Positions 10,008 to 18,405 of a DNA stretch of 50,117 bases are shown here, piece after piece (within the stretch, counting starts at the first letter, position 1; every line of letters begins with the position of its first letter). Below the pieces are notes generated by a model. It was not told where the DNA came from. It saw nothing but the letters and a program-made list of their open reading frames with translations, and searched no databases. Source of the DNA: a virus. The stretch is taken from the IMG/VR virus record IMGVR_UViG_3300044639_000560, positions 1 to 50,117 of that record. One strand, given 5' to 3'. Both the position numbers and the translations under genes were made by a program.

Positions 10008-12140
10008 CTATTTTAGATATTTAGATGGTGCTTTTGCGTTAGGGGATATCTTCCCTTTAGCTAGAGCCTTACCCTTTTGCTTTCTGATTGCTGCCCGCAT
10101 CGCATCCAGCTTCTTAGCGCCAGCATCACTCGAGCCATTCCCAAGCAATCCAACAGACTCAGCGTCCATCACATACTCGCCATTGGACAGCATTGCGGGA
10201 ACATCATCAGATCTGCCATCGGCAATCTTACCGCCACCTGCATAACGACCTTGCTGTCTCTGCATCAGCATCTGTTGATGTAGCCGCTGCTGTTGGCGGA
10301 TACGTTCCTGTTGGGTCATCGCCCCACCAAGAGTTCCTGCCGCTTGTGAGGGAGCAACTGACTGGGGAACAGTTCCATAACCATAGTACTTGTAGTTAGG
10401 ATTCTGCTTGCTTGGGGCTACCATCTGACTCAATGTTCCCGGCTGACCTTGTTGCGGGGTTCCGGGCCGTACTGGCTGACCTTGTTGACCTTGTTGCGGA
10501 GTTCCGGGCCTTGGAGGAGCGCCCTTCATCGACAATGCGGTAAGGGGTGCGAGCTGCTGCAGCATCTGTTGACGATCAGCCTCAGACATCGGGCCACCTT
10601 GAGGAAGCGCTCCAGAAGATCCCCAAGGCATTGATCCTTGGTAACCTTGGGCAACTGGCATCTGCTGAACGTTAGGATCTGCATATTCAACAACAGATCC
10701 ACCGTCTGCATAACCTCGCAGACCCGCTCCAGCACCTTGCATCATCATGCGCTCACGATCTGTAGGGTTAACACTTCCACCGTCCGCATATCCTTGCATA
10801 GCCTGCAATCCTTGGCCTTGTAGCTGTGGCATTGGTTGGGCGGCATAAGGATCATTGTTGTATGGATCTTGATTTACAGGGCCACCATCAGCCATCCTAA
10901 CGTACCCACCCCTTGCAGCTGCAGGAACGGGCGTATACATAGGATCGCTCAAGAACTTAAACTCTCCACCGCCTGACTCAGCGTATTTGTTAAGGTCGTC
11001 ACCATACTGGTTGCGTGACTGGCTCATGGCGTACTGATCTAACGGCTGATCAAATGTTGCGTTATATCTGGAAAGGTCTGGTGCTCCAGATGGCGCTCCA
11101 GATGGTGCTCCACCAGTTTCGCCAAATGCACCCAGCTTGTCTAAAGCTAGAATTCCAAGACCAGACTTGATTGGATTATCCATAACCCACTTGGCGCCAT
11201 CCCATAGCATATTGCCGGATGTCGCCCCTGCCTCTCCAGATGCACCCTTTGTTGTGGCGCTTGATATATCTCCTATAGCAGCCGCCCCATCTGCCCCATA
11301 GCTTCTCTCTACAATTGAAGCTGGGACTTCTTGCGTCATGCTCATCATTTCTTTTACTGTCATCGGCGGATTCGCAGCCCCCTCTGCAGCAGCCCCCTCT
11401 GCAGCAGCTGTGTTGGCTGATCTTGCAACATTCGTTACTGGGACAGATTCAATAGTCGCAACCGAAGGAAGTGACAGAGATGGGTCTGCTGACAATGATG
11501 CGGTTCTGCTATTCCTACCAACTTCTGCGCCAACATCCCTTCCAGCGTTTTTAAAAGCTGCTGTGGATGTGTCAAATGCTGCGCCAAGATCAGATGCTGC
11601 TGGAGCGCCAATCTCTAGGTTCTTAATAAAGGTTCCTGTTTTTGGATTTATTGTGCTGCCAAGATCTCCATAGAGAGAGTTTGCGAGGGGATTAGTGACT
11701 CCGGGTTTAGCAACTTGCCCAAGATCCCCCCAAAGAGCCTTTTCTGAAGCAGTCATTGTCTTTCCTACAGTGCTGCCAAATGCTTTACCAGCAAGTGCGC
11801 CACCAGCATAACCAGTAGCGCCAGCTATCACACCAGACTTCAATGCATCCCCAAACTTCTCGCCCTCTGCCAAGCCTACGCCAGCATTCATCACGCCAGA
11901 CATTACGGAGCCAGCAATTGGGCCTACGCCGGGGATAAAGTACGGAGCTACTGTTGCAATAAACCTGATTGGATCATCAGCAATCGGCTTTATCACGTCC
12001 TTATAGATGTGTTTGCCTGCATCCTCAAACCCATGAGCTAGGCTGTTGTCTATATGACCAAAGTCACCCTTAACTACGTCCTTAACTACGTTAACAACCG
12101 TCTTAACAACATCCTTTACCAAATGAACAATAACTGCCAT
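10008..12140 (-). CDS. Gly/Gln-rich internal virion protein with YADGG repeats (710 aa)
   Basis: The N-terminus is an amphipathic Val/Lys helix (VKDVVKTVVNVVKDVVKGD). A Gly/Ala/Pro-rich hydrophobic segment follows at about residues 65-130. The middle is low-complexity Ala/Ser, and the 400-630 region is Gln/Pro/Gly-rich with MADGGPV and two GYADGGSV copies (about 407-480). The C-terminus has YAGGGKI followed by DDVPAMLSNGEYVMDAESV (about 630-660), a tail-end motif I have seen repeatedly in phage ejection or tape-measure-like proteins. It starts at ATG 12140 with GGAG six bases upstream. It is likely a membrane-interacting ejected protein; function is inferred. Confidence 0.6.
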   Translation of the reverse strand: MAVIVHLVKDVVKTVVNVVKDVVKGDFGHIDNSLAHGFEDAGKHIYKDVIKPIADDPIRFIATVAPYFIPGVGPIAGSVMSGVMNAGVGLAEGEKFGDALKSGVIAGATGYAGGALAGKAFGSTVGKTMTASEKALWGDLGQVAKPGVTNPLANSLYGDLGSTINPKTGTFIKNLEIGAPAASDLGAAFDTSTAAFKNAGRDVGAEVGRNSRTASLSADPSLSLPSVATIESVPVTNVARSANTAAAEGAAAEGAANPPMTVKEMMSMTQEVPASIVERSYGADGAAAIGDISSATTKGASGEAGATSGNMLWDGAKWVMDNPIKSGLGILALDKLGAFGETGGAPSGAPSGAPDLSRYNATFDQPLDQYAMSQSRNQYGDDLNKYAESGGGEFKFLSDPMYTPVPAAARGGYVRMADGGPVNQDPYNNDPYAAQPMPQLQGQGLQAMQGYADGGSVNPTDRERMMMQGAGAGLRGYADGGSVVEYADPNVQQMPVAQGYQGSMPWGSSGALPQGGPMSEADRQQMLQQLAPLTALSMKGAPPRPGTPQQGQQGQPVRPGTPQQGQPGTLSQMVAPSKQNPNYKYYGYGTVPQSVAPSQAAGTLGGAMTQQERIRQQQRLHQQMLMQRQQGRYAGGGKIADGRSDDVPAMLSNGEYVMDAESVGLLGNGSSDAGAKKLDAMRAAIRKQKGKALAKGKISPNAKAPSKYLK

Positions 12141-12141
12141 T

Positions 12142-12597
12142 TTATTCTCCCTGTACTGGTGTTCTTGGCCCTAGAATCAGGGTTCCAATAAATTGCCCAT
12201 CGTCAGACTCTCCGATTTGATATCCCATATTCGGGCGCGGGGGGTTCTTGGCAAGTATCGTGAATAGGTTAATAAGCGACTGATCCTTGAACTGAGTTCT
12301 GAGCGCCCAGTATCCTGAATTGTATGCGTCAACTATCCACTTTCTGGAGTTCTCAATATAGTTCTGAGGGGTGTCTGCATTTATTGCACGGAATATTCCT
12401 GTGCCGGGGACTTCTTCAGATCCGTGAACTATAAATATGGTGTTCCCATATCTAAAGAACTTTGAGTCTGGCATCTGGGCCTCTCTGACAAATGCGGCCA
12501 GAACCAACTCCATTGGAACCCCCTCATTTGCCATCTCTGCCGCAATCCGCATTAGATCCTCCACCACCAGCATCTGCTTTTTACTATCGACTAACAT
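12142..12597 (-). CDS. Ejection-cluster protein, possibly GNAT-like (151 aa)
   Basis: An alpha/beta protein with KFFRYGNTIFIVHGSE (about 46-61), then INADTPQNYIENSRKWIVDA, and ending NMGYQIGESDDGQFIGTLIL. The pattern of beta strands around a central helix pair resembles the small GNAT-fold proteins found near internal virion proteins of podoviruses, but I cannot see a clear acetyl-CoA loop (Q/RxxGxG/A). It lies 1 base before the 710-aa gene and 3 bases after the ketoacyl synthase gene. It could therefore belong either to the ejection set or to the acyl-carrier module. It starts at ATG 12597. Confidence 0.5.
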   Translation of the reverse strand: MLVDSKKQMLVVEDLMRIAAEMANEGVPMELVLAAFVREAQMPDSKFFRYGNTIFIVHGSEEVPGTGIFRAINADTPQNYIENSRKWIVDAYNSGYWALRTQFKDQSLINLFTILAKNPPRPNMGYQIGESDDGQFIGTLILGPRTPVQGE

Positions 12598-12600
12598 AAT

Positions 12601-13725
12601 TTAGACCCTCGTATCGAATATCGATGCTGCATAAATATTGCCCATTCCAGATGCTAAGCTTAATAGCAAGCCATCAGGGACACCAGACTCTTTCGACAAG
12701 AAAATATCGTCATCTTCCGTTCTATTTTTAATAGCTGGAATGATCCCCTTCTTGATGTCGTCAAGAATTAATCCTGTTTCAACCAAACTACTCGCGGCCA
12801 ATGTATGCCCAATATGCTGCTTATATGATGTTGCTATGAAATCATCGAGGACTGTTGTGAGGGCGTTCCTCTCGGCCTTGTTATTGGTAAGCGTTCCAGT
12901 TCCATGCGTCTTCACCAGCTTAATGTCTTTTGCCTTCTTCTTGGCGAACTCAAGAGCCCCTGTAATAGCCCTCTGGTATCCCTGACCATCCTCTCTCTGT
13001 CCAATTGGGTTGGGGTTCTGCTCTGCCGAAATGTATGCGCTAAGAAGCTCAGCCTTTGGCTGAACAGCGTTCTTATTAACAGCGGTCTCGGTCTCAAATA
13101 TCATAATCCCTGCCCCATGACCCAGAATAAACCCACAGTTCTTGCTATCAAATGCAGATGGAATTCCGCCCTGATCTTCAGATGTTGACAGTAACGATGC
13201 CTTCATCTGGCCGAAGTACTCTAGCGTTTGCTTAGAAGACTGATCCTCTGCTCCAACTATAATCACTCTATCGAACCCCAAGTTATCCATGAGGTTCTTC
13301 GCATCCATCATGCACTTAATCCCTGACGCACATGCACTGGCATCAGTCGTTACATAATCATATGCCTCAAACATAGCCGCCAGTCTTCCAGCGTATACGT
13401 TGGTCATTGTCAACATTCCAAGCTTGTAAACATAATCAAGCTCAGTCTGAACCTCTTTGTTCTTTGACTTGCCGCCAGCCCATCCCTGTGACCCTGCCGC
13501 CAATAAGAATGCGGTCTTACCGTCCACCGGGTTGTCCTTCACATAATCAACAATCTCTTTTACAACTACCTTGTTCACCAGCTCATGCGGAACATAAGAC
13601 AGGCCGGACTGAACCCTTGAGAATACCTCTGGTATCCAATGCATCCTCTGTGGATAAGTGATATTTTCTATTAACCTTGTCTCTGTTGTGCAGACCGTTT
13701 TGTATTGAGTTAAGTATGTTTTCAT
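12601..13725 (-). CDS. Beta-ketoacyl-ACP synthase (KAS II/FabF-like condensing enzyme)
   Basis: A thiolase-fold condensing enzyme that would join an acyl group to a malonyl-ACP-type extender. With ATG 13725 as residue 1 (374 aa) the Cys-His-His triad is complete: nucleophile C132 in DASACASG, H274 in KTHGTGTLTNN and H307 in KQHIGHTLAASS. The conserved Lys302 sits five residues before H307, as in FabB/FabF. AFDSKNCGFILGHGAG matches the family's PFDxxRDGFVxGEGAG, with His replacing Glu. It is slightly shorter than typical FabF (about 410 aa). An in-frame TTG at 13746 is the longer alternative; ATG lies one base after the ACP stop. A KAS with all catalytic residues inside a phage structural operon, directly coupled to an ACP, is unusual. 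The substrate is unknown. Confidence 0.85.
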   Translation of the reverse strand: MKTYLTQYKTVCTTETRLIENITYPQRMHWIPEVFSRVQSGLSYVPHELVNKVVVKEIVDYVKDNPVDGKTAFLLAAGSQGWAGGKSKNKEVQTELDYVYKLGMLTMTNVYAGRLAAMFEAYDYVTTDASACASGIKCMMDAKNLMDNLGFDRVIIVGAEDQSSKQTLEYFGQMKASLLSTSEDQGGIPSAFDSKNCGFILGHGAGIMIFETETAVNKNAVQPKAELLSAYISAEQNPNPIGQREDGQGYQRAITGALEFAKKKAKDIKLVKTHGTGTLTNNKAERNALTTVLDDFIATSYKQHIGHTLAASSLVETGLILDDIKKGIIPAIKNRTEDDDIFLSKESGVPDGLLLSLASGMGNIYAASIFDTRV

Positions 13726-13726
13726 A

Positions 13727-14011
13727 CTAAAGCTTAATACTCGCAATCGCCTCGTCTATCGTCTTCTGGTCGCTTGTCGCATTGGCCTCATACATCTCAA
13801 AGAACTGCCGAGGCGTTGCTGGCATCAATGTCTTTGAAACCCCTTCTGAGACACCATATATCTCTGAAAAGTAAATGCTAAGCATGATCGCATCAAGGCT
13901 ATCTATTCCTAGATCGCCAAGCATTTCATCCAGCGTACTTGACTGTGAATCTTCTCTACTTGCGGGTTTTGCAGCTTTCACGATTTTGTTGAAAAGCTCT
14001 AACTTATCCAC
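13727..14011 (-). CDS. Acyl carrier protein (94 aa)
   Basis: A small acidic four-helix carrier protein. LGDLGIDSLDAIMLSIYF (about 31-48) contains the D-S-L motif, in which Ser38 would carry 4'-phosphopantetheine, added by a host transferase because none is seen here. Length fits the ACP family (70-100 aa). The start is GTG 14011 with GGGAG about 9 bases upstream. The stop is one base from the ATG of the KAS gene, so the two are translationally linked and probably partners. Host FabB/FabF or other acyl enzymes could also use it. Confidence 0.85.
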   Translation of the reverse strand: MDKLELFNKIVKAAKPASREDSQSSTLDEMLGDLGIDSLDAIMLSIYFSEIYGVSEGVSKTLMPATPRQFFEMYEANATSDQKTIDEAIASIKL

Positions 14012-14021
14012 AACTTTCTCC

Positions 14022-14249
14022 CTATGTCATAACTTGCGCGAATCGACTGGCCCATTCTCGCCAATCGGTAAAGCCCTTTGGATCGGGCGGGTTTTTCTGG
14101 CTAATTCCCGGCATTGTGCAAAAGACAACAGCCCATTCTTGCCATTTACTCTCATCTTCCAACTTCTCAATCGCTCCATAAACATTCAGATCGAGTGCGA
14201 CCTGATCAGTCCAATCGAGCAATCCTATTATAACTGGTAGTGTGATCAA
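14022..14249 (-). CDS. Small hypothetical phage protein (75 aa)
   Basis: A Trp-rich acidic protein with the C-terminal segment DPKGFTDWREWASRFAQVM and an N-terminal MITLPVIIGLLDWTDQVA. The C-terminal FxDWxEWA pattern is familiar from small genes next to phage tail and neck genes, but no function is known to me. The start is TTG 14249, overlapping the upstream stop as TTGA. There is no Shine-Dalgarno, so initiation probably depends on coupling. It ends 10 bases before the ACP gene. Confidence 0.6.
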   Translation of the reverse strand: MITLPVIIGLLDWTDQVALDLNVYGAIEKLEDESKWQEWAVVFCTMPGISQKNPPDPKGFTDWREWASRFAQVMT

Positions 14250-15892
14250 TTTGTATTTGTAGCGCCCAATACAGTTCCATCAGCCTCTTCCATATGGGCA
14301 ATTATCTGACCCATCTGATAGTCACCATTTACGGTGTTGGAGCTGAACCTGAACCTCATCTCTCTTCTAATGTCCTTGAAGTATACAACCTGATCATATG
14401 GCGTAGCTGGATTATCTGAGAACGTCCTGATCTCTGACGGAATCTCTGCAGATCTAGCATTAGAGCGGCCAGTAACAGACACGCTCATGTCACCAGACTG
14501 GACAAAGTCAGGCTCCAGCAGGTCACATCTCAACGACTTGGCATGGCCCTGAGTTACAAGGGCACTCATGTCTGAAGTCTCAAAGTATGACTCGATGGCG
14601 TTAAGGCGACTGATATCAATCTCGTTAACGCCAACCTCATGCTGCCAGCACTTAAAATTATCACCGAAATAGATAATCCGCACATCACCAGCTGGTGCGG
14701 TTGTGCGGATGTCGCTATTTGGGAGCTCTGTTATTCTGATGCCGGGATCAAGCCTAGATATGTTCTGTGCAGCGCCCATCAGGAATGGGGTGGCGTACTG
14801 AGTGGTGAACTCCCCAGCTGACCTGCCGCCATTTGGTAGAGCTGTGTCATACCAAGTGTTCTCACGCACATTATAGATAACAGCATGCGTACACTCTGTG
14901 GCCGCACCCCTTGGGTAGCACCACCATATCTCACCGTATCGCGTAACCTTGAAGGCAAATACCCGCTGAGCAGCTTCCCGGTTCAATCCATTGAAGAACC
15001 AGTTCAAGCTAAGATTATTCGGCAGATCCCGAACAACGCCATTGAACATGATGAACCTATCAGCGCCCACCCAGAAGTAAACGCCATCATATTCAATAAC
15101 GGACGCAGCCGACAGGATAGAGCTCTGAGCACTGATCGTGTCGAACTGGAAGGTTTGTGTTCCGCCAACAAACGACCCCCTAACTACCGCATCCAGTGAC
15201 CAGAATAGACCTGATGGTGCATTGCCGGGGCCACCTCGAAGTGGCAAGCCCCTGACTAGCTTCTGAGCTGCAATCCGGGCATTACCAGAACCCTCACCAG
15301 ACATGTCTGCTGGGTTGCCGGGGGCTGACCACCCGATTGATCCATCTGCGCCAAATACTGTTAGATATGGGTGGAGTACGCATATCCCGCCAGAAGCATC
15401 CACACCCTCTGGGATAGCTAAGTCTATAAGGCGGTCGCCTGACCGAACATCACCATAAAATACTTGAGCTCCAGTGGTATTCGATAGGGCAGGATAGTTT
15501 GGCGCAACCTGTGCGATGATCTTGTTGCTTGGAACCAAGCTAATTGAGTCATACAGGACATCGAACTGCCACAGGTTGTTATCATTGAAGTTTAACGATG
15601 CCGGGGTACGATCCTCAGATCCGCCAGCATTTGCATTCTCATCCATCGTGATGCGCTGGACGTATGACGCGCTACCAGTATGCAAATAGGTATATCCATT
15701 CTGTGTGAATGTCTTTATCCCGCGACTTATCTCGGCAATATAGTCAGTTACATTGCGATACCCGCTCATCTTACGGGGCAGCCCACGCTGGAATCGAACC
15801 CACTGGCCGTCCACATAGTACTCGCCCTCAAATTTAGTCCCGTCCCGCTTGATCCCGGCAAGAGACTTAATGACTACTGGCGTTGTTGCCAC
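14246..15892 (-). CDS. P22 gp10-like DNA-stabilisation / tail-hub protein (548 aa)
   Basis: A beta-rich protein resembling the packaged-DNA stabilisation family (P22 gp10 type), which closes the portal after packaging and joins the tail. The N-terminus PRKMSGYRNVTDYIAEIS plus repeated blade-like units (EYDGVYFWVGADRFIMFNG; KVTRYGEIWWCYPR; HAVIYNVRENTWYDTALP) fit a beta-propeller. Length is close to the family (about 470-550). The start is GTG 15892 directly after the upstream TAG; the stop overlaps the next gene by TTGA. Neighbours are a fibre and a neck protein, consistent with the role. Confidence 0.65.
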   Translation of the reverse strand: MATTPVVIKSLAGIKRDGTKFEGEYYVDGQWVRFQRGLPRKMSGYRNVTDYIAEISRGIKTFTQNGYTYLHTGSASYVQRITMDENANAGGSEDRTPASLNFNDNNLWQFDVLYDSISLVPSNKIIAQVAPNYPALSNTTGAQVFYGDVRSGDRLIDLAIPEGVDASGGICVLHPYLTVFGADGSIGWSAPGNPADMSGEGSGNARIAAQKLVRGLPLRGGPGNAPSGLFWSLDAVVRGSFVGGTQTFQFDTISAQSSILSAASVIEYDGVYFWVGADRFIMFNGVVRDLPNNLSLNWFFNGLNREAAQRVFAFKVTRYGEIWWCYPRGAATECTHAVIYNVRENTWYDTALPNGGRSAGEFTTQYATPFLMGAAQNISRLDPGIRITELPNSDIRTTAPAGDVRIIYFGDNFKCWQHEVGVNEIDISRLNAIESYFETSDMSALVTQGHAKSLRCDLLEPDFVQSGDMSVSVTGRSNARSAEIPSEIRTFSDNPATPYDQVVYFKDIRREMRFRFSSNTVNGDYQMGQIIAHMEEADGTVLGATNTN

Positions 15893-17020
15893 CTAAAACA
15901 CCCCACCATCAACTGGATCGATGCCTAGATTTATAAGGGCAGCAGCTGCAGTTACCGCCCCAGTTCCACCCTGACTAATTGACAGAGGCAGCGTAACCCC
16001 GAAAGTCTCAGCTGGCACTACTTGAGCGCCATTAGAATATATGATCGCAGCCGCCCCTTGGGATATGAATTCGCCCCCAGCGGTTACAGTCTTAACTTCT
16101 AGGGTGAATGCGCCAGTTGTTGAGTTCGTTACCCAATACTGCTGAACTGTGTTTGGGACAACTACTACTCGGTTGCTGGTAAGTGCGCCAGTGAAGTTGT
16201 ACGCGACTCGGTTAAGCTCTGCACCAGATAAGGTGTATACCCCAGATCCGGCAACATTTATGGTGGTGTAATCAAATGCAAAGGATGCCGACTGACCATA
16301 ACCAAGGGAGAAGTAGTTCGTTCCATCGGTCATCACGATTGCCGAGTCAAGCGGCTGCAGGATCAGATTTAACTGCCCATCAATTGTGTTTGATCCAACT
16401 GGCTGGATCGTAACAATACCGCTGCCAGCGTTCTTAAACTGAACGAACCAATTGTTACCAGCCAAGGATGCGAGCGGGAGGGAAAAGACTCCAACCCCAC
16501 CAGTCCATAAGAATGTCATGGCCCGATCAGGAACGACAGCTGTATGGCTAACTGTATATGTAACGACTGGCATTGACTGGGATAGCAACGACCCCAGTGC
16601 AATGATTCCAGTACCCGCCAATGAAGATGCATTCGCTGTTGATATCGCAGCGCCATACTGGAATGTTCTCCACAACCCGCCAGCGGTAGTGTTATCTGTT
16701 AGGTAGATCTGCCATGTCGTACCCGGAGCAGCATCCAGAACCTGAACGCCAACAGAGTCAAAAACAGTGAAGTTGTACGCCCCAATGTTATTGAATAATA
16801 TCGTCTGGCCGTTTGACGCATCTAGCGCCGATGGCAACCAGAGCTGCCTACTCGCTGCGTCTTGAGTTATATCCATTACCCCGGCGATAAGGTTATCCCC
16901 GGTAGATGCCTCAACAGGCCAGTTAAAGTAGGTGATAGGCTGGGTTAGGTTAACCTCAACATAAGAGAACTCTGCCGATGCAATATTTGAACCGCCAAAG
17001 ATATTTGTATATACAGTCAT
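15893..17020 (-). CDS. Tail fibre-like protein (375 aa)
   Basis: A Thr/Gly/Val-rich beta protein made of irregular beta repeats (ATGDN-type turns, for example PGTTWQIYLTDNTTAGGLW). The C-terminus LPLSISQGGTGAVTAAAALI followed by NLGI is the classic fibre signature ('GGTGATTAAxARxNLG') found at shaft/tip joints of phage tail fibres. It ends soon after this motif, so it may be an adaptor fibre onto which another fibre docks. It starts at ATG 17020, 2 bases after the neck gene stop. Receptor specificity cannot be read. Confidence 0.65.
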   Translation of the reverse strand: MTVYTNIFGGSNIASAEFSYVEVNLTQPITYFNWPVEASTGDNLIAGVMDITQDAASRQLWLPSALDASNGQTILFNNIGAYNFTVFDSVGVQVLDAAPGTTWQIYLTDNTTAGGLWRTFQYGAAISTANASSLAGTGIIALGSLLSQSMPVVTYTVSHTAVVPDRAMTFLWTGGVGVFSLPLASLAGNNWFVQFKNAGSGIVTIQPVGSNTIDGQLNLILQPLDSAIVMTDGTNYFSLGYGQSASFAFDYTTINVAGSGVYTLSGAELNRVAYNFTGALTSNRVVVVPNTVQQYWVTNSTTGAFTLEVKTVTAGGEFISQGAAAIIYSNGAQVVPAETFGVTLPLSISQGGTGAVTAAAALINLGIDPVDGGVF

Positions 17021-17022
17021 AA

Positions 17023-17676
17023 TTAAGCCTCGTCCCGAGCTGCTGATCTATCAAAGATTTTCTTCGTGTCTTCTGTATCAAGTGCGGTTGCAGCCATCTG
17101 ATAGAAGCTCATCCATGTCGGTATCCGCTCATCGTTCTTGAGATAAGGGGTGGCCTCCAAGAGAGTGCCGTACAACAACAAATTAGGTGCAAAGTTGGTT
17201 AGCCAGTTGGTCTGTACCTGATCATCCAGCAAGGCAGGCAGCTCGTAGTACAGGATCTCAATTGGATACGCCACATCAGGCGTTGGAACAACCAGCCAGT
17301 TGGTGTAGTTGTAGTCCGCATAGAACTCTGGCTGTGCAACGTCAGTCTGGTTGGGCCAGTAAGAGCGGCAGTACTCATATGACCTTGGGTAGATCATCGA
17401 CCTCTGGTTGCCCTGTGGGTCGAGACCGATATTCATTGAGACAGTCTCTCTCCACCGATCAGGCTTTGGGATCACTGGAATATTTACCTGCAGGGTACTT
17501 GTTACAGCAACCAAGAACCCCTGAACCTTGATGTCCCTAGCGATCCTTCTCTCTGCTAGGTTGATCAGTCGGGGGATCTGTGCATAGACGAGTGGATCAG
17601 TTGCTGCTGATGCCCCCCGCTCAAGATAACTTCTGATGTCATCTTTGAGCGAGTTGAATGTCATTGCTTGTGGCAT
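17023..17676 (-). CDS. Neck / head-tail adaptor protein (217 aa, gateway-type)
   Basis: The N-terminus FNSLKDDIRSYLERGASAAT, then PRLINLAERRIARDIKVQGF (about 35-54), matches the helical start of phage adaptor or tail tubular A-like proteins that form the ring beneath the portal. The middle is beta-rich with RWRETVSMNIG and YPIEILYYELPALLDD, and the end returns to helices (ALDTEDTKKIFDRSAARDE). It starts at ATG 17676. It sits between a glycosyltransferase and a fibre gene in the tail module. The exact neck position relative to the gp4-like protein at 23.0-24.0 kb is uncertain. Confidence 0.6.
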   Translation of the reverse strand: MPQAMTFNSLKDDIRSYLERGASAATDPLVYAQIPRLINLAERRIARDIKVQGFLVAVTSTLQVNIPVIPKPDRWRETVSMNIGLDPQGNQRSMIYPRSYEYCRSYWPNQTDVAQPEFYADYNYTNWLVVPTPDVAYPIEILYYELPALLDDQVQTNWLTNFAPNLLLYGTLLEATPYLKNDERIPTWMSFYQMAATALDTEDTKKIFDRSAARDEA

Positions 17677-17685
17677 TACAGCTCC

Positions 17686-18405
17686 TTATGGGTGGATGAC
17701 AGCTGCTTCACCAAATTCATCGATTCCGTCATTGATCACTGGGCTTGGAGCCATCTCCTTAACGGCCAATGAATTGATGAACTCTAAGAAATTGCCAGAA
17801 TACTTTTTAACGCCAATATGGTTGCAGGTCATGGTCGGGTCGATGTACACCTTCCCACCAAGATCCGCCCACTTGCGACAGAAGATATTATCCTCGCTTA
17901 TCAGCTCGCCATCTATGATCTTAATATCAAATACCAGCCTGCTGGTCTTGCCTTGGCTGGTATATTCGCTACTAATCTCCCAGATAGACTGAATGGCCTC
18001 TTTGGAGACCCGCAGGAAGCCTGTGCCGACTGATACAACCTCTATCAAGCCATTCTCCTCTACCTTCATGCCGCTATCTAGTATCTTTACGTTGAATGCG
18101 ATCTCATCGCTCTTCTTAATTACCGTCCCGCCAACAACGTCAACAGGGTGATTGAGTAGCGTAAATATCCATTCTGGGTTCCACTCCTGATCGGCATCCA
18201 TGAATATGATGTCATCACAGCCAGACTCTACTGCCATCTGGAACAGATCGTTCCGAGCTCTCTGCACCAGAGCGTCATAGCAGACCTGAATGGGGATGAT
18301 CTCTATGTCAGGTGGGCACATCTTGATGGTGTTGACCAGTGAATGCAGGAACTCTGCATTTACCTTGCCATCGTAGCAGGGGGTTCCGAATAGGACTTTT
18401 CTCAT
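17686..18405 (-). CDS. Glycosyltransferase, GT-A fold (239 aa)
   Basis: Transfers a sugar from a nucleotide donor. Visible motifs are KVLFGTPCYDGKV at the N-terminus, ARNDLFQMAVESGCDDIIFM followed by the DAD (DxD-type) metal/nucleotide site, VVGGTVIKK, and ISEDNIFCRKWADLGGKVYI followed by a C-terminal histidine (CNHIG). No signal peptide or membrane segment is seen, so it is cytoplasmic. Its ATG overlaps the stop of the giant fibre gene (ATGA), suggesting co-expression and possibly glycosylation of that Thr/Asn-rich fibre or of host surface sugar. The acceptor is inference. Confidence 0.75.
   Translation of the reverse strand: MRKVLFGTPCYDGKVNAEFLHSLVNTIKMCPPDIEIIPIQVCYDALVQRARNDLFQMAVESGCDDIIFMDADQEWNPEWIFTLLNHPVDVVGGTVIKKSDEIAFNVKILDSGMKVEENGLIEVVSVGTGFLRVSKEAIQSIWEISSEYTSQGKTSRLVFDIKIIDGELISEDNIFCRKWADLGGKVYIDPTMTCNHIGVKKYSGNFLEFINSLAVKEMAPSPVINDGIDEFGEAAVIHP

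Noticed and set aside
13744-13746. TTG at 13746 as the start of the ketoacyl synthase
   Set aside because: ATG 13725 lies one base after the ACP stop and gives a normal N-terminus; the extra seven residues add nothing conserved.
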